Source of the DNA: JAXHUA01 sp034189695
GTDB taxonomy: Bacteria; Chloroflexota; Dehalococcoidia; E44-bin15
Assembly: GCA_034189695.1 (NCBI GenBank)
Contig: JAXHUA010000008.1
Location: forward strand, 1 to 11,372
Direction: 5' to 3'
DNA: 11,372 bases
Shown here: in pieces, positions 1 to 5,747 of the stretch
Layout: each line of letters starts with the position of its first letter
Numbering within the stretch: position 1 is the stretch's first letter
Translations under genes and position numbers: made by a program
Notes under the pieces: generated by a model
Seen by the model: only the letters and a program-made list of their open reading frames with translations
Database searches by the model: none
Told to the model about the DNA's origin: nothing

Positions 1-299
1 ACCTGGCCATTCCCCGACCCGAATTGACCCACATCACCCATTCGCTCGGGGACCCGTATGCCAAACAGATGCAGCAGGTCTCTCGCCCGCATCACCGTCA
101 CCGAAACGATCGCCACACAAAGGCACGCAGCGACGACGATTGGGCTCAGGCTTCCCCACATTCCAGGCAGCATAGACAGCGGATACGCCATCAGTACTGA
201 GATAAGAAGTGCGATAATGAGGCCACCAATGACAGCGATGAATACGTGTGGCGGTACCCTCAAAAGCCACTTACGGCCCCATAGAGTAGGGGATCCCAT
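1..299 (-). CDS. YacL-like membrane-anchored PIN/TRAM protein, N-terminal part (runs off left edge)
   Basis: The open minus-strand frame starts at ATG 299 and continues through the left edge for about 99 residues. A strong Shine-Dalgarno run (GGGGGAGGT, 307-315) sits 7 bases before the ATG and decides the start. The peptide begins MGSPTLWGRKWLLRVPPH. It has two hydrophobic segments, about residues 18-41 and 49-70, joined by a Pro-Gly turn (LPGMWG), followed by a basic stretch ending RARDLLHLFGIR. This pattern resembles, from memory, the last transmembrane pair of YacL-type proteins, in which a membrane anchor precedes a PIN nuclease-like domain and a TRAM RNA-binding domain. Those domains would lie outside the window, so the assignment is inference. 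The usual first transmembrane pair is missing from this frame. A plus-strand frame over the same bases has no family resemblance. Coding status is fairly likely and the family name is moderate. Confidence 0.55.
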   Translation of the reverse strand, partial: MGSPTLWGRKWLLRVPPHVFIAVIGGLIIALLISVLMAYPLSMLPGMWGSLSPIVVAACLCVAIVSVTVMRARDLLHLFGIRVPERMGDVGQFGSGNGQ

Positions 300-306
300 A
301 TCTCCC

Positions 307-315
307 ACCTCCCCC
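307..315 (-). promoter_or_regulatory. Shine-Dalgarno site for the YacL-like gene
   Basis: On the minus strand this reads GGGGGAGGT, 7 bases ahead of ATG 299. It supports a short protein with two membrane segments rather than a longer one, because the frame stays open upstream but there encodes nothing protein-like. Confidence 0.6.
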
Positions 316-455
316 ACCCCCCGAGCAAGCTGAAGAGGAGCATTCCGAAGACCGAACGATGAATTCCTTTGCCCTGTCGAAGATGATGAATAATGATGAC
401 TATCTAAAAGCCCCTCACCCGCTCCCCGGGAGGTAGCCTGGACTTGCTTGCACGT

Positions 456-484
456 AGACTAGCACAAGAGGCCCTCTATGTCAA
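456..484 (-). promoter_or_regulatory. Sigma-70-type promoter between gap and the YacL-like gene
   Basis: On the minus strand a perfect -35 box TTGACA (484-479) is followed by a 17-base spacer and TAGTCT (461-456), a weak -10 box with 3 of 6 consensus bases. Transcription would begin near 449, leaving an untranslated leader of about 150 bases before ATG 299. The rest of 300-574 holds no gene I can support. It contains a GC-rich CCGCCC/GGGCGG inverted repeat (511-516 and 550-555), but its 33-base loop and lack of a T run make it a poor terminator for gap. Confidence 0.5.
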
Positions 485-574
485 AGGAAAGTGCCCGAAG
501 CGATCCCAGTCCGCCCAGGCAAGGCAAGCACCCCCAAGGCTCACTGTCAGGGCGGCTCGCGTGTCACTCAGGCA

Positions 575-1588
575 TCACAGTCCCTTGTCGACGATGAACG
601 ATGCCAGGTCCGCCAGGCGACAGCTATACGCCCACTCATTATCGTACCAGGATAGGACCTTGACCATGTTGCCGCCGATGACCATGGTGCTGGGAAGGTC
701 GACTATGGAGCTTGCCGGATTCCCCTTGAAGTCAATGCTCACCAGTTCCTCGTCACACACGGCAAGTATTCCCTTCAGCGGACCTTCCGCAGCCCTGGTG
801 AAGGCCTGGTTCACTCCCTCGACGGTGACCTCCTGCCCCAAGTCAGCGACGAAGTCAACCACCGATACCGTCGAGACCGGTACACGGTATGCCATACCAT
901 GCAGCCTGCCCGCCAGTTCGGGTATAACCGTCGTCACTGCCCTGGCGGCACCGGTGGTGGTGGGAATGATGTTCATCGCTGCCGCACGCGCTCGCCGCAG
1001 GTCTTTGTGGTACATATCCAGTATTCTCTGGTCATTCGTGTAGGCGTGGATGGTGGACATGAGTCCCTTCTCTATGCCGAAGGCCTCGTGCAGCACCTTA
1101 ACGACAGGGGCAATGCAGTTGGTGGTGCAGGAAGCATTGGACAGGACCCGGTGCTTCGCCGGGTCGTAGTGGGCTTCATTTACGCCCAGCACCAGGGTGA
1201 CATCCTCATTTCGTGCCGGGGCTGAGATAACCACTTTCTTCGCACCGCCCTCGAGATGGGCGGCTGCTTTCGTCCCATCGGTGAAGAGTCCCGTCGACTC
1301 CATTACGATCTCGACCCCGTACTTTCCCCAGGCTATCTTCCCCGGGTCTCGCTCCGAGAGCACCCGTATGCTGCGTCCGTCAACGATAATGCTGTCTTCG
1401 GTGGACTCCACCCTGGCCGGATTGATGCCGTAGTTGGTATCGTACTTGAACAGGTGGGCATTGGTCTTGGTGTCAGTGAGATCGTTGAGGGCCGCCACCT
1501 CCAGCTTGCCGCTGTAGTTCTCGTTGATCGCCTTGAGTACCTGCCTGCCAATCCGGCCAAAGCCATTGATTCCCACCTTCGTCGCCAT
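575..1588 (-). CDS. gap: Glyceraldehyde-3-phosphate dehydrogenase (phosphorylating, probably NAD+)
   Basis: This cytosolic enzyme oxidises glyceraldehyde 3-phosphate with phosphate and NAD+ to 1,3-bisphosphoglycerate, reversibly, in glycolysis and gluconeogenesis. The 337 residues match the family length. Visible motifs are the Rossmann nucleotide loop GINGFGRIGR (6-15), NDL at 35-37 (Asp36 usually favours NAD+), the catalytic motif SNASCTTNC (150-158, nucleophile Cys154), His181 in STIHAYTNDQ, and the C-terminal WYDNEW (314-319). The ATG is set by GGAGGAGGTT at 1594-1603. One oddity is NDQRILDMYHKD, where Bacillus-type enzymes have LDLPHKD. Tyr193 therefore replaces a proline whose position is known to affect NAD/NADP preference. 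The gene is last in the eno/HgdB-like series, after a 110-base spacer with no promoter I can recognise, so it may be co-transcribed with them. Confidence 0.97.
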   Translation of the reverse strand: MATKVGINGFGRIGRQVLKAINENYSGKLEVAALNDLTDTKTNAHLFKYDTNYGINPARVESTEDSIIVDGRSIRVLSERDPGKIAWGKYGVEIVMESTGLFTDGTKAAAHLEGGAKKVVISAPARNEDVTLVLGVNEAHYDPAKHRVLSNASCTTNCIAPVVKVLHEAFGIEKGLMSTIHAYTNDQRILDMYHKDLRRARAAAMNIIPTTTGAARAVTTVIPELAGRLHGMAYRVPVSTVSVVDFVADLGQEVTVEGVNQAFTRAAEGPLKGILAVCDEELVSIDFKGNPASSIVDLPSTMVIGGNMVKVLSWYDNEWAYSCRLADLASFIVDKGL

Positions 1589-1698
1589 TTTTCAACCTCC
1601 TCCGTTGTTTCTTCTGGCTCCAGGTATGCCCTGCCGCAGACCGAAACAGAGACATCGCTGGACTCGCGTCCCCCTTCGGCACCGCCTGGATTCATCCG

Positions 1699-2739
1699 CT
1701 ATTGCTCTGAGGGCATGCGCAACGGGGCGACGCGCGCTCTGCCGCGCCTCATACCGCGACGTCGAATCATGTCAAGAAAGGCCTCGACCCTCGTCTTCAC
1801 GTGCTGTGAAAGAAGGGTATCATCGCCACCCTCCAGGGTGAGAATGGGCAAATTGATCCGCTGTCTGAATATGATGTCACCAATGCCGCGGTGACAGAAC
1901 GCCTGTACGTAGTGCACCATACCGTCTATGCCGCGAAGCGCCAGTTGCGGGACGATATCGTCCAGTCTGTCGAAGACCGAGTACGGATACGTATACGCCG
2001 TATACTGGTCCGCGAGGCAACCAGTCCCGCCCGGCATGGAGAACTGGCGTTGGACCTCGTTGAACACCACCCTGGCCCCCTGCTCCTCCACGAAATGATA
2101 GAACTCCCTCGCGAACACCGCTGGTACGCCGACGAAGGCGATGCGAAGGGTATCCCGCCTGCACGGCTCTCGTCTCCTCGCCGCCTCAATGAGCTCGGCC
2201 ACGTCATGCTCATACGCCCTGTAGTCTCCCCGGAAATCCGAGGTCGAGACCAGCCAGAAGTGGTTCTCCCACCCGCTCACAACCCCATCCATCCACGTTA
2301 GCCGGTCAAGCTGCCCGGCCAGGCTCCTTGCCCTCCCGAGTTCCTCGCGCATCTCCTCCGCCGCCCGCATGGTGGTGCCCAGAGCAGCGGCGAAGGATTC
2401 CAGGGCGTGCTGCATGGCGCCAGCGTCCCGGTGGTCGGGGAACGCAAACGGGACGACGTCCCGTCCCTTGAGCTTCAACACCTCCATCAGCATGACGGTA
2501 TTGGAGCAGTCGCCGGTGGTAACGCAGACGACCTTGTCGATGCCTCCCTCCATCACCACACCATACATCCCCTTGATCCAGGTGCAGCAGTTCGTGGGGA
2601 ATCCGTCCCGCTCCGCGGTGCGAACCAGCCTTTCCGGGTCAGGATCGGATATGAAGAGGTTGTTCAGGTCAACAGGCTCATGACCCGCCGCCAGCAGGGC
2701 CTCAACCGGCACTGTCGTTGTGATCCCGACCTTCGTCAT
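1699..2739 (-). CDS. HgdB-like stand-alone 2-hydroxyacyl-CoA dehydratase family protein (BcrC/BadD/HgdB type)
   Basis: The 346-residue protein resembles the small iron-sulfur subunit family of 2-hydroxyacyl-CoA dehydratases and benzoyl-CoA reductases. Visible family features are the N-terminal VPVEALLAAGHEPVDLNN segment (10-27), a Cys-Cys pair at 51-52 (TNCCTWIKGMYG), Cys72 and Cys78 in VCVTTGDCSN, and a C-terminal block YVQAFCHRGIGDII (277-290, Cys282) leading to LTLEGGDDTLLSQHVKTRVEAF. Other cysteines are 193 and 241. Some of these probably bind a [4Fe-4S] cluster, but I cannot say which. Neither the HgdA-like partner nor the HgdC-type ATP-dependent activator is in the window, so the reaction is unknown and it need not be a classical dehydratase. 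Its ATG overlaps the eno stop by 4 bases (ATGA), which suggests translational coupling. The ATG start fits the family N-terminus. Confidence 0.85.
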   Translation of the reverse strand: MTKVGITTTVPVEALLAAGHEPVDLNNLFISDPDPERLVRTAERDGFPTNCCTWIKGMYGVVMEGGIDKVVCVTTGDCSNTVMLMEVLKLKGRDVVPFAFPDHRDAGAMQHALESFAAALGTTMRAAEEMREELGRARSLAGQLDRLTWMDGVVSGWENHFWLVSTSDFRGDYRAYEHDVAELIEAARRREPCRRDTLRIAFVGVPAVFAREFYHFVEEQGARVVFNEVQRQFSMPGGTGCLADQYTAYTYPYSVFDRLDDIVPQLALRGIDGMVHYVQAFCHRGIGDIIFRQRINLPILTLEGGDDTLLSQHVKTRVEAFLDMIRRRGMRRGRARVAPLRMPSEQ

Positions 2740-4034
2740 CGGCGCAGATTGTAGAGCGCATCCATACCCGCGTAGCCCGCCCTGTCACCCAACTGCTCCT
2801 CAATACGCAGCAGACGGTTGTACTTGGCCACACGCTCGCCCCGACACGGAGCGCCCGCCTTGATGAACCCGGCATCCATGGCAACGGCAAGATCGGCGAT
2901 CGAGGTGTCTTCCGTCTCCCCCGAGCGATGGCTCACCACGGCGGTCCATCCCGCCCGCTTCGCCATCTCGATGGCCTCGATGGTCTCCGTTACCGTTCCG
3001 ATCTGGTTCAGCTTGATGAGAATGGAGTTTGAAACGCCCTCCGCTATCCCACGAGAAAGACGTCCGACGTTGGTTACATAGAGGTCGTCTCCCACCAACT
3101 GGACCTTGTGGCCGATTCTGTCCATCAGCAACCGCCACCCCTCCCAGTCGTCCTCGGCCATACCGTCCTCAATGCTTATGACAGGATACGCCGAGACCCA
3201 TGACTCATAGTAGTCAACCATCTCAGCCCTGGTGAGGGATACCCCCTCCCGGGCGAGTACGTACTTACCATCCTCGAAGAACTCGGAGGCAGCGGGGTCA
3301 AGGGCGATAGAGCAGTCTACCGCCGGCTTGTAGCCGGCCGCCTCGATTGCCTCATTGATAAGATGCACCGCCTCCTTGTTGGAAAGCCGGGAAGGTGCAT
3401 ACCCGCCTTCGTCGCCCACGCTTGTGCCCAGCCCTTTGCGTTGGAGCTGCATCCTAAGCGTGTGGTAGACCTCTGAGCCCATCTGCACGGCCTGCGCGAA
3501 GCTCTTCGCGCCCAGCGGGACAATCATGAACTCCTGGAAATCGGCCGACTCCTCGGCATGCCGTCCGCCGTTGAGGATGTTCATCATCGGCACGGGGAGG
3601 ATGTTCGCCGGCTTCGATCCAGCGAGATAGCGATACAGCGGCACCTTGCTTGACTTCGCAGCGGCATGAGCCACTGCAAGTGACACGCCCAGTATGGCAT
3701 TGGCGCCGAGTCTCGACTTGTCCACAGTGCCGTCGACCCGTATCATCCGCCGGTCCAGTTCTTCCTGCTCGAAAGCCGACATGCCAACTATCTCGGGAAC
3801 GATGACTTCCTGGACGTTTTCGACCGCCTTCACCACACCCCTGCCGGCAAACCTGTCCCGGTCGCCGTCCCGCAACTCGTGGGCCTCGTAGGCACCCGTG
3901 GATGCCCCAGAAGGCACCGATGCCCGCCCACAACTGCCATCGGAGAGCACCACATCGACCTCAACGGTCGGGTTCCCCCTCGAATCCAGTATCTCTCTCG
4001 CCCGTACGGTCTTGATAGCAGCCTCGCTACCCAT
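2736..4034 (-). CDS. eno: Enolase (phosphopyruvate hydratase)
   Basis: Enolase interconverts 2-phosphoglycerate and phosphoenolpyruvate in the cytosol and needs Mg2+. From ATG 4034 the protein is 432 residues, the normal length. Motifs, numbered from that start, are EILDSRGNPTVEVDV (14-28), SGAST with the mobile loop serine (42-46), GGRHAEE (156-162), acid/base Glu209 in GDEGG, Mg ligands Asp246, Glu289 and Asp316, catalytic Lys341 in LIKLNQ, and SHRSGETEDT (368-377). The frame stays open 30 codons further upstream to 4124, but that extension is arginine-rich and non-conserved. The ATG at 4034 has GGGGAGGT upstream, with a rather long spacer of about 12 bases. It lies 111 bases after the LOG-like gene, and its stop overlaps the HgdB-like start. 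Confidence 0.97.
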   Translation of the reverse strand: MGSEAAIKTVRAREILDSRGNPTVEVDVVLSDGSCGRASVPSGASTGAYEAHELRDGDRDRFAGRGVVKAVENVQEVIVPEIVGMSAFEQEELDRRMIRVDGTVDKSRLGANAILGVSLAVAHAAAKSSKVPLYRYLAGSKPANILPVPMMNILNGGRHAEESADFQEFMIVPLGAKSFAQAVQMGSEVYHTLRMQLQRKGLGTSVGDEGGYAPSRLSNKEAVHLINEAIEAAGYKPAVDCSIALDPAASEFFEDGKYVLAREGVSLTRAEMVDYYESWVSAYPVISIEDGMAEDDWEGWRLLMDRIGHKVQLVGDDLYVTNVGRLSRGIAEGVSNSILIKLNQIGTVTETIEAIEMAKRAGWTAVVSHRSGETEDTSIADLAVAMDAGFIKAGAPCRGERVAKYNRLLRIEEQLGDRAGYAGMDALYNLRR

Positions 4035-4063
4035 TACTAGGCTTCGACCTCCCCTTCTCTGGT

Positions 4064-4084
4064 TTGGATATCGTGCAAATCCAA
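4064..4084. repeat. Inverted repeat upstream of eno, possible operator
   Basis: TTGGAT (4064-4069) and ATCCAA (4079-4084) form a perfect 6-base inverted repeat with a 9-base spacer, about 30 bases before the eno ATG. The centre-to-centre distance of 15 bases is compatible with a dimeric repressor site, or with a small hairpin in mRNA ahead of the eno ribosome-binding site. No clear promoter elements flank it. Confidence 0.3.
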
Positions 4085-4145
4085 CTGCCCGTCGTTGCGT
4101 GCGGCCGTCGCTTCGGCAATGCACTGCCGTGGCAACCGGCCATGT

Positions 4146-4640
4146 CTATGTTCCCGGCGGACTCGGTGGCGCGGCACGCTTGGCGGCGGCGATGGCCTTG
4201 CTTACCGCGTCGGAAGGGTCCTTCGCCACCACGATTGACCGGTCCTGCTGTCCCTCTCGGGACAGAGACCACGTCCCAAGACCCACAACGGGCACGCCAC
4301 CTTGCAGTGCATAGGCTATCTCGGAGAGTGTGCCCCAACTGCCACCGATGGCGATAACTGCCTGCCCCGACTTGGCCACGATGCCGTTCCTGGCGTAACC
4401 CATGCCGGTCACGATGGGTATCTTCACGTAAGGATTGGCATCATGCCGGCTGTTCCCCGGCAGAATGCCGATGGTCGTGCCTCCCTGGGAGACTGCCCCC
4501 CGGCAAGCTGCCTCCATCACTCCCTCAAGGCCACCGCATATCAATGTGGCGCCCTGTTCCGCCAGTTCGCGTCCCACCGCTTCGGCGGCTCGCTCCTCAT
4601 CGTGAGAGCAGTCACTAGCGCCAATGACCGATACGAACAT
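4146..4640 (-). CDS. LOG-like / TIGR00725-type Rossmann-fold nucleotide-binding protein
   Basis: The 164-residue cytosolic protein looks like a member of the lysine-decarboxylase-like (LOG/SLOG) Rossmann superfamily, closest to the family usually labelled TIGR00725. Visible motifs, numbered from ATG 4640, are the first strand and turn VSVIGASD (3-10), CGGLEGVMEAACRGA (35-49), PG at 61-62, a conserved-looking segment ANPYVKIPIVTGMGYARN (68-85), and IGGSWGTLSEIAYA (98-111), the equivalent of the PGGxGTxxE motif of LOG proteins. LOG enzymes cleave nucleoside monophosphates to release ribose 5-phosphate, but the substrate of this branch is not established, so the function is open. An in-frame GTG two codons upstream (4646) is possible. 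ATG 4640 is preferred because GAGGGG lies 5 bases before it. It has its own promoter (4695-4723) and probably reads on into eno. Confidence 0.82.
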   Translation of the reverse strand: MFVSVIGASDCSHDEERAAEAVGRELAEQGATLICGGLEGVMEAACRGAVSQGGTTIGILPGNSRHDANPYVKIPIVTGMGYARNGIVAKSGQAVIAIGGSWGTLSEIAYALQGGVPVVGLGTWSLSREGQQDRSIVVAKDPSDAVSKAIAAAKRAAPPSPPGT

Positions 4641-4655
4641 CCACACCCCTCACTG

Positions 4656-4679
4656 GCGCGCCGCCAAACTGGCGCGCGC
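4656..4679 (-). other. Strong GC hairpin in the leader of the LOG-like gene
   Basis: On the minus strand GCGCGC-GCCA, loop GTT, and TGGC-G-GCGCGC form a 10-pair stem with one bulged base. It lies between the predicted transcription start (about 4688) and the GAGGGG ribosome-binding site at about 4646-4651, so it would be in the mRNA leader. It has no following T run, so it is unlikely to be an intrinsic terminator. A role in mRNA stability or translation control is possible. Confidence 0.5.
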
Positions 4680-4694
4680 AAGATAATAGACCAG

Positions 4695-4723
4695 ATTATA
4701 GCACCCGGTCTGGGACGCTACAA
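4695..4723 (-). promoter_or_regulatory. Extended -10 promoter for the LOG-like/eno genes
   Basis: On the minus strand TTGTAG (4723-4718), a 17-base spacer and a perfect TATAAT (4700-4695) are present, with TGC directly before the -10 box giving the extended TGnTATAAT form. It lies about 28 bases beyond the pth stop and about 55 bases before ATG 4640. This suggests that the LOG-like gene and the glycolytic genes can be transcribed separately from ligA and pth. Confidence 0.65.
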
Positions 4724-4751
4724 TGGAAAGCGCAGTGGGACTGTCGGAGGG

Positions 4752-5303
4752 CTAGTTGTAGCGATTCATCGCCAGCTCGATGCCCTGCGTGACGATACAG
4801 TCGATAGCGTCCACTACCCTCTCCACCACCTCAGTCACGATCTCCTTCTCATCCGCGGCAAACTGGCTCAAGACATACGGAACCACGTCCCCGTCGGGAC
4901 GGCCTATGCCAACACGGATCCGAGAGAAACCCTGATCGCCGAGGCACTCTATGATCGACCGGACCCCTTTGTGCCCCCCCGAGCCACCACGTTCGCGGAC
5001 ACGCAGTCGCCCCAGAGGCAGGTCCAAGTCATCATATACCACCAGCACGTCACTGACCGCCACACCAAGCTCGTTGACAAGCCGCTCCACCGCCTGTCCA
5101 CTCAGGTTGACGTAGGTCTGCGGCTTCGCCACTGCCACCCTCACCCCATCAACTTCGCCCGTCCCCAGTTTCGCCTTCGCCCTCCGCTTCCGGATCGCTA
5201 TCCCGTGCTTCCTGGCGAACCGGCTGACGCAGCGAAAGCCAATGTTGTGGCGGTCGCTGGCGTAGGACCTCCCCGGATTCCCCAACCCTACAACGAGTTT
5301 CAC
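4752..5303 (-). CDS. pth: Peptidyl-tRNA hydrolase (bacterial Pth)
   Basis: Pth cleaves the ester bond of peptidyl-tRNAs that fall off the ribosome and so recycles tRNA in the cytosol. The 183 residues are close to the usual length. Motifs are GLGNPG (6-11), catalytic His19 in RHNIGF, KPQTYVNLSG (60-69, Asn66), Asp91 in YDDLDLPLG, GGSGGHKGVRSI (106-117) and RIRVGIGRP (128-136). Lys112 stands where the E. coli enzyme has an Asn that contacts substrate, and I cannot tell whether this matters. The start is GTG at 5303, since GLGNPG must be near the N-terminus. It has no clear Shine-Dalgarno site and lies 3 bases after the flavodoxin stop, so translation probably depends on re-initiation or coupling. 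Confidence 0.95.
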   Translation of the reverse strand: MKLVVGLGNPGRSYASDRHNIGFRCVSRFARKHGIAIRKRRAKAKLGTGEVDGVRVAVAKPQTYVNLSGQAVERLVNELGVAVSDVLVVYDDLDLPLGRLRVRERGGSGGHKGVRSIIECLGDQGFSRIRVGIGRPDGDVVPYVLSQFAADEKEIVTEVVERVVDAIDCIVTQGIELAMNRYN

Positions 5304-5306
5304 GAT

Positions 5307-5744
5307 CTAGCTAGTGGCGAGTTTCTTGCCCAGTTCCCGGCACTCCTCAATTATCTCAGGAGCCGGCTTGCCCTTCGCAAGCACGCCCTCCGCCACCTTC
5401 TTCAGCCCATAGAAACCCGCTATGCCTTCTATGGCATCGATGGCCGCCCTCTTCTCCAGCGCCATGCTCGCAAAAGCGGCAAACGGCTTGTCGTTGACTT
5501 TCCCACGACACCCCGTTAGGCTTCGATCGAAGAAGTCCTTCACCGCCCCAGACATGTAGCCGAAGTATGTTGGCGATCCGATCGCCGCTGCATCACACGC
5601 CAGAAGGTCGTCCGCCGTTGCATCGAACGCCTTCTTCACCGTCACCTCCTCTGCTCCTGCCCAGCTAGCTCCCTCCGCCACAGCCTTCGCCATCTCCTCC
5701 GTGCATCCCGTCTGGGAGTGGTAGATAACGAGTACCTTGGCCAT
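5307..5744 (-). CDS. Short-chain flavodoxin family protein
   Basis: The 145-residue protein is the size of a short-chain flavodoxin, a small cytosolic FMN-binding electron carrier. The FMN phosphate loop is visible as YHSQTGCTEEMA (8-19). A second FMN-contact segment, GSPTYFGYMSGAVKDFFDR (56-74), resembles those of flavodoxins and WrbA-like proteins. No membrane segment or iron-sulfur motif is present, and its redox partner is not evident. The ATG at 5744 has an excellent AAGGAGGT site 5 bases upstream. That site lies inside the last codons of ligA, and the gap to the ligA stop is only 3 bases, so the two are co-transcribed. It could equally be an NAD(P)H:quinone-type reductase relative, but the short length favours flavodoxin. 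Confidence 0.88.
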   Translation of the reverse strand: MAKVLVIYHSQTGCTEEMAKAVAEGASWAGAEEVTVKKAFDATADDLLACDAAAIGSPTYFGYMSGAVKDFFDRSLTGCRGKVNDKPFAAFASMALEKRAAIDAIEGIAGFYGLKKVAEGVLAKGKPAPEIIEECRELGKKLATS

Positions 5745-5747
5745 TTC

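Noticed and set aside
511..555. CCGCCC/GGGCGG as a terminator after gap
   Set aside because: The 6-base arms enclose a 33-base loop and no T run follows on the minus strand.
4035..4124. A 30-residue N-terminal extension of enolase from 4124
   Set aside because: The extension is arginine-rich and not enolase-like, and the ATG at 4034 has a ribosome-binding site and gives the normal 432 residues.
4302..5519. A 405-codon plus-strand frame across the LOG-like, pth and flavodoxin genes
   Set aside because: It is antisense to three clearly recognised genes and its translation is rich in His, Arg and Pro, as expected of a shadow frame in GC-rich DNA.
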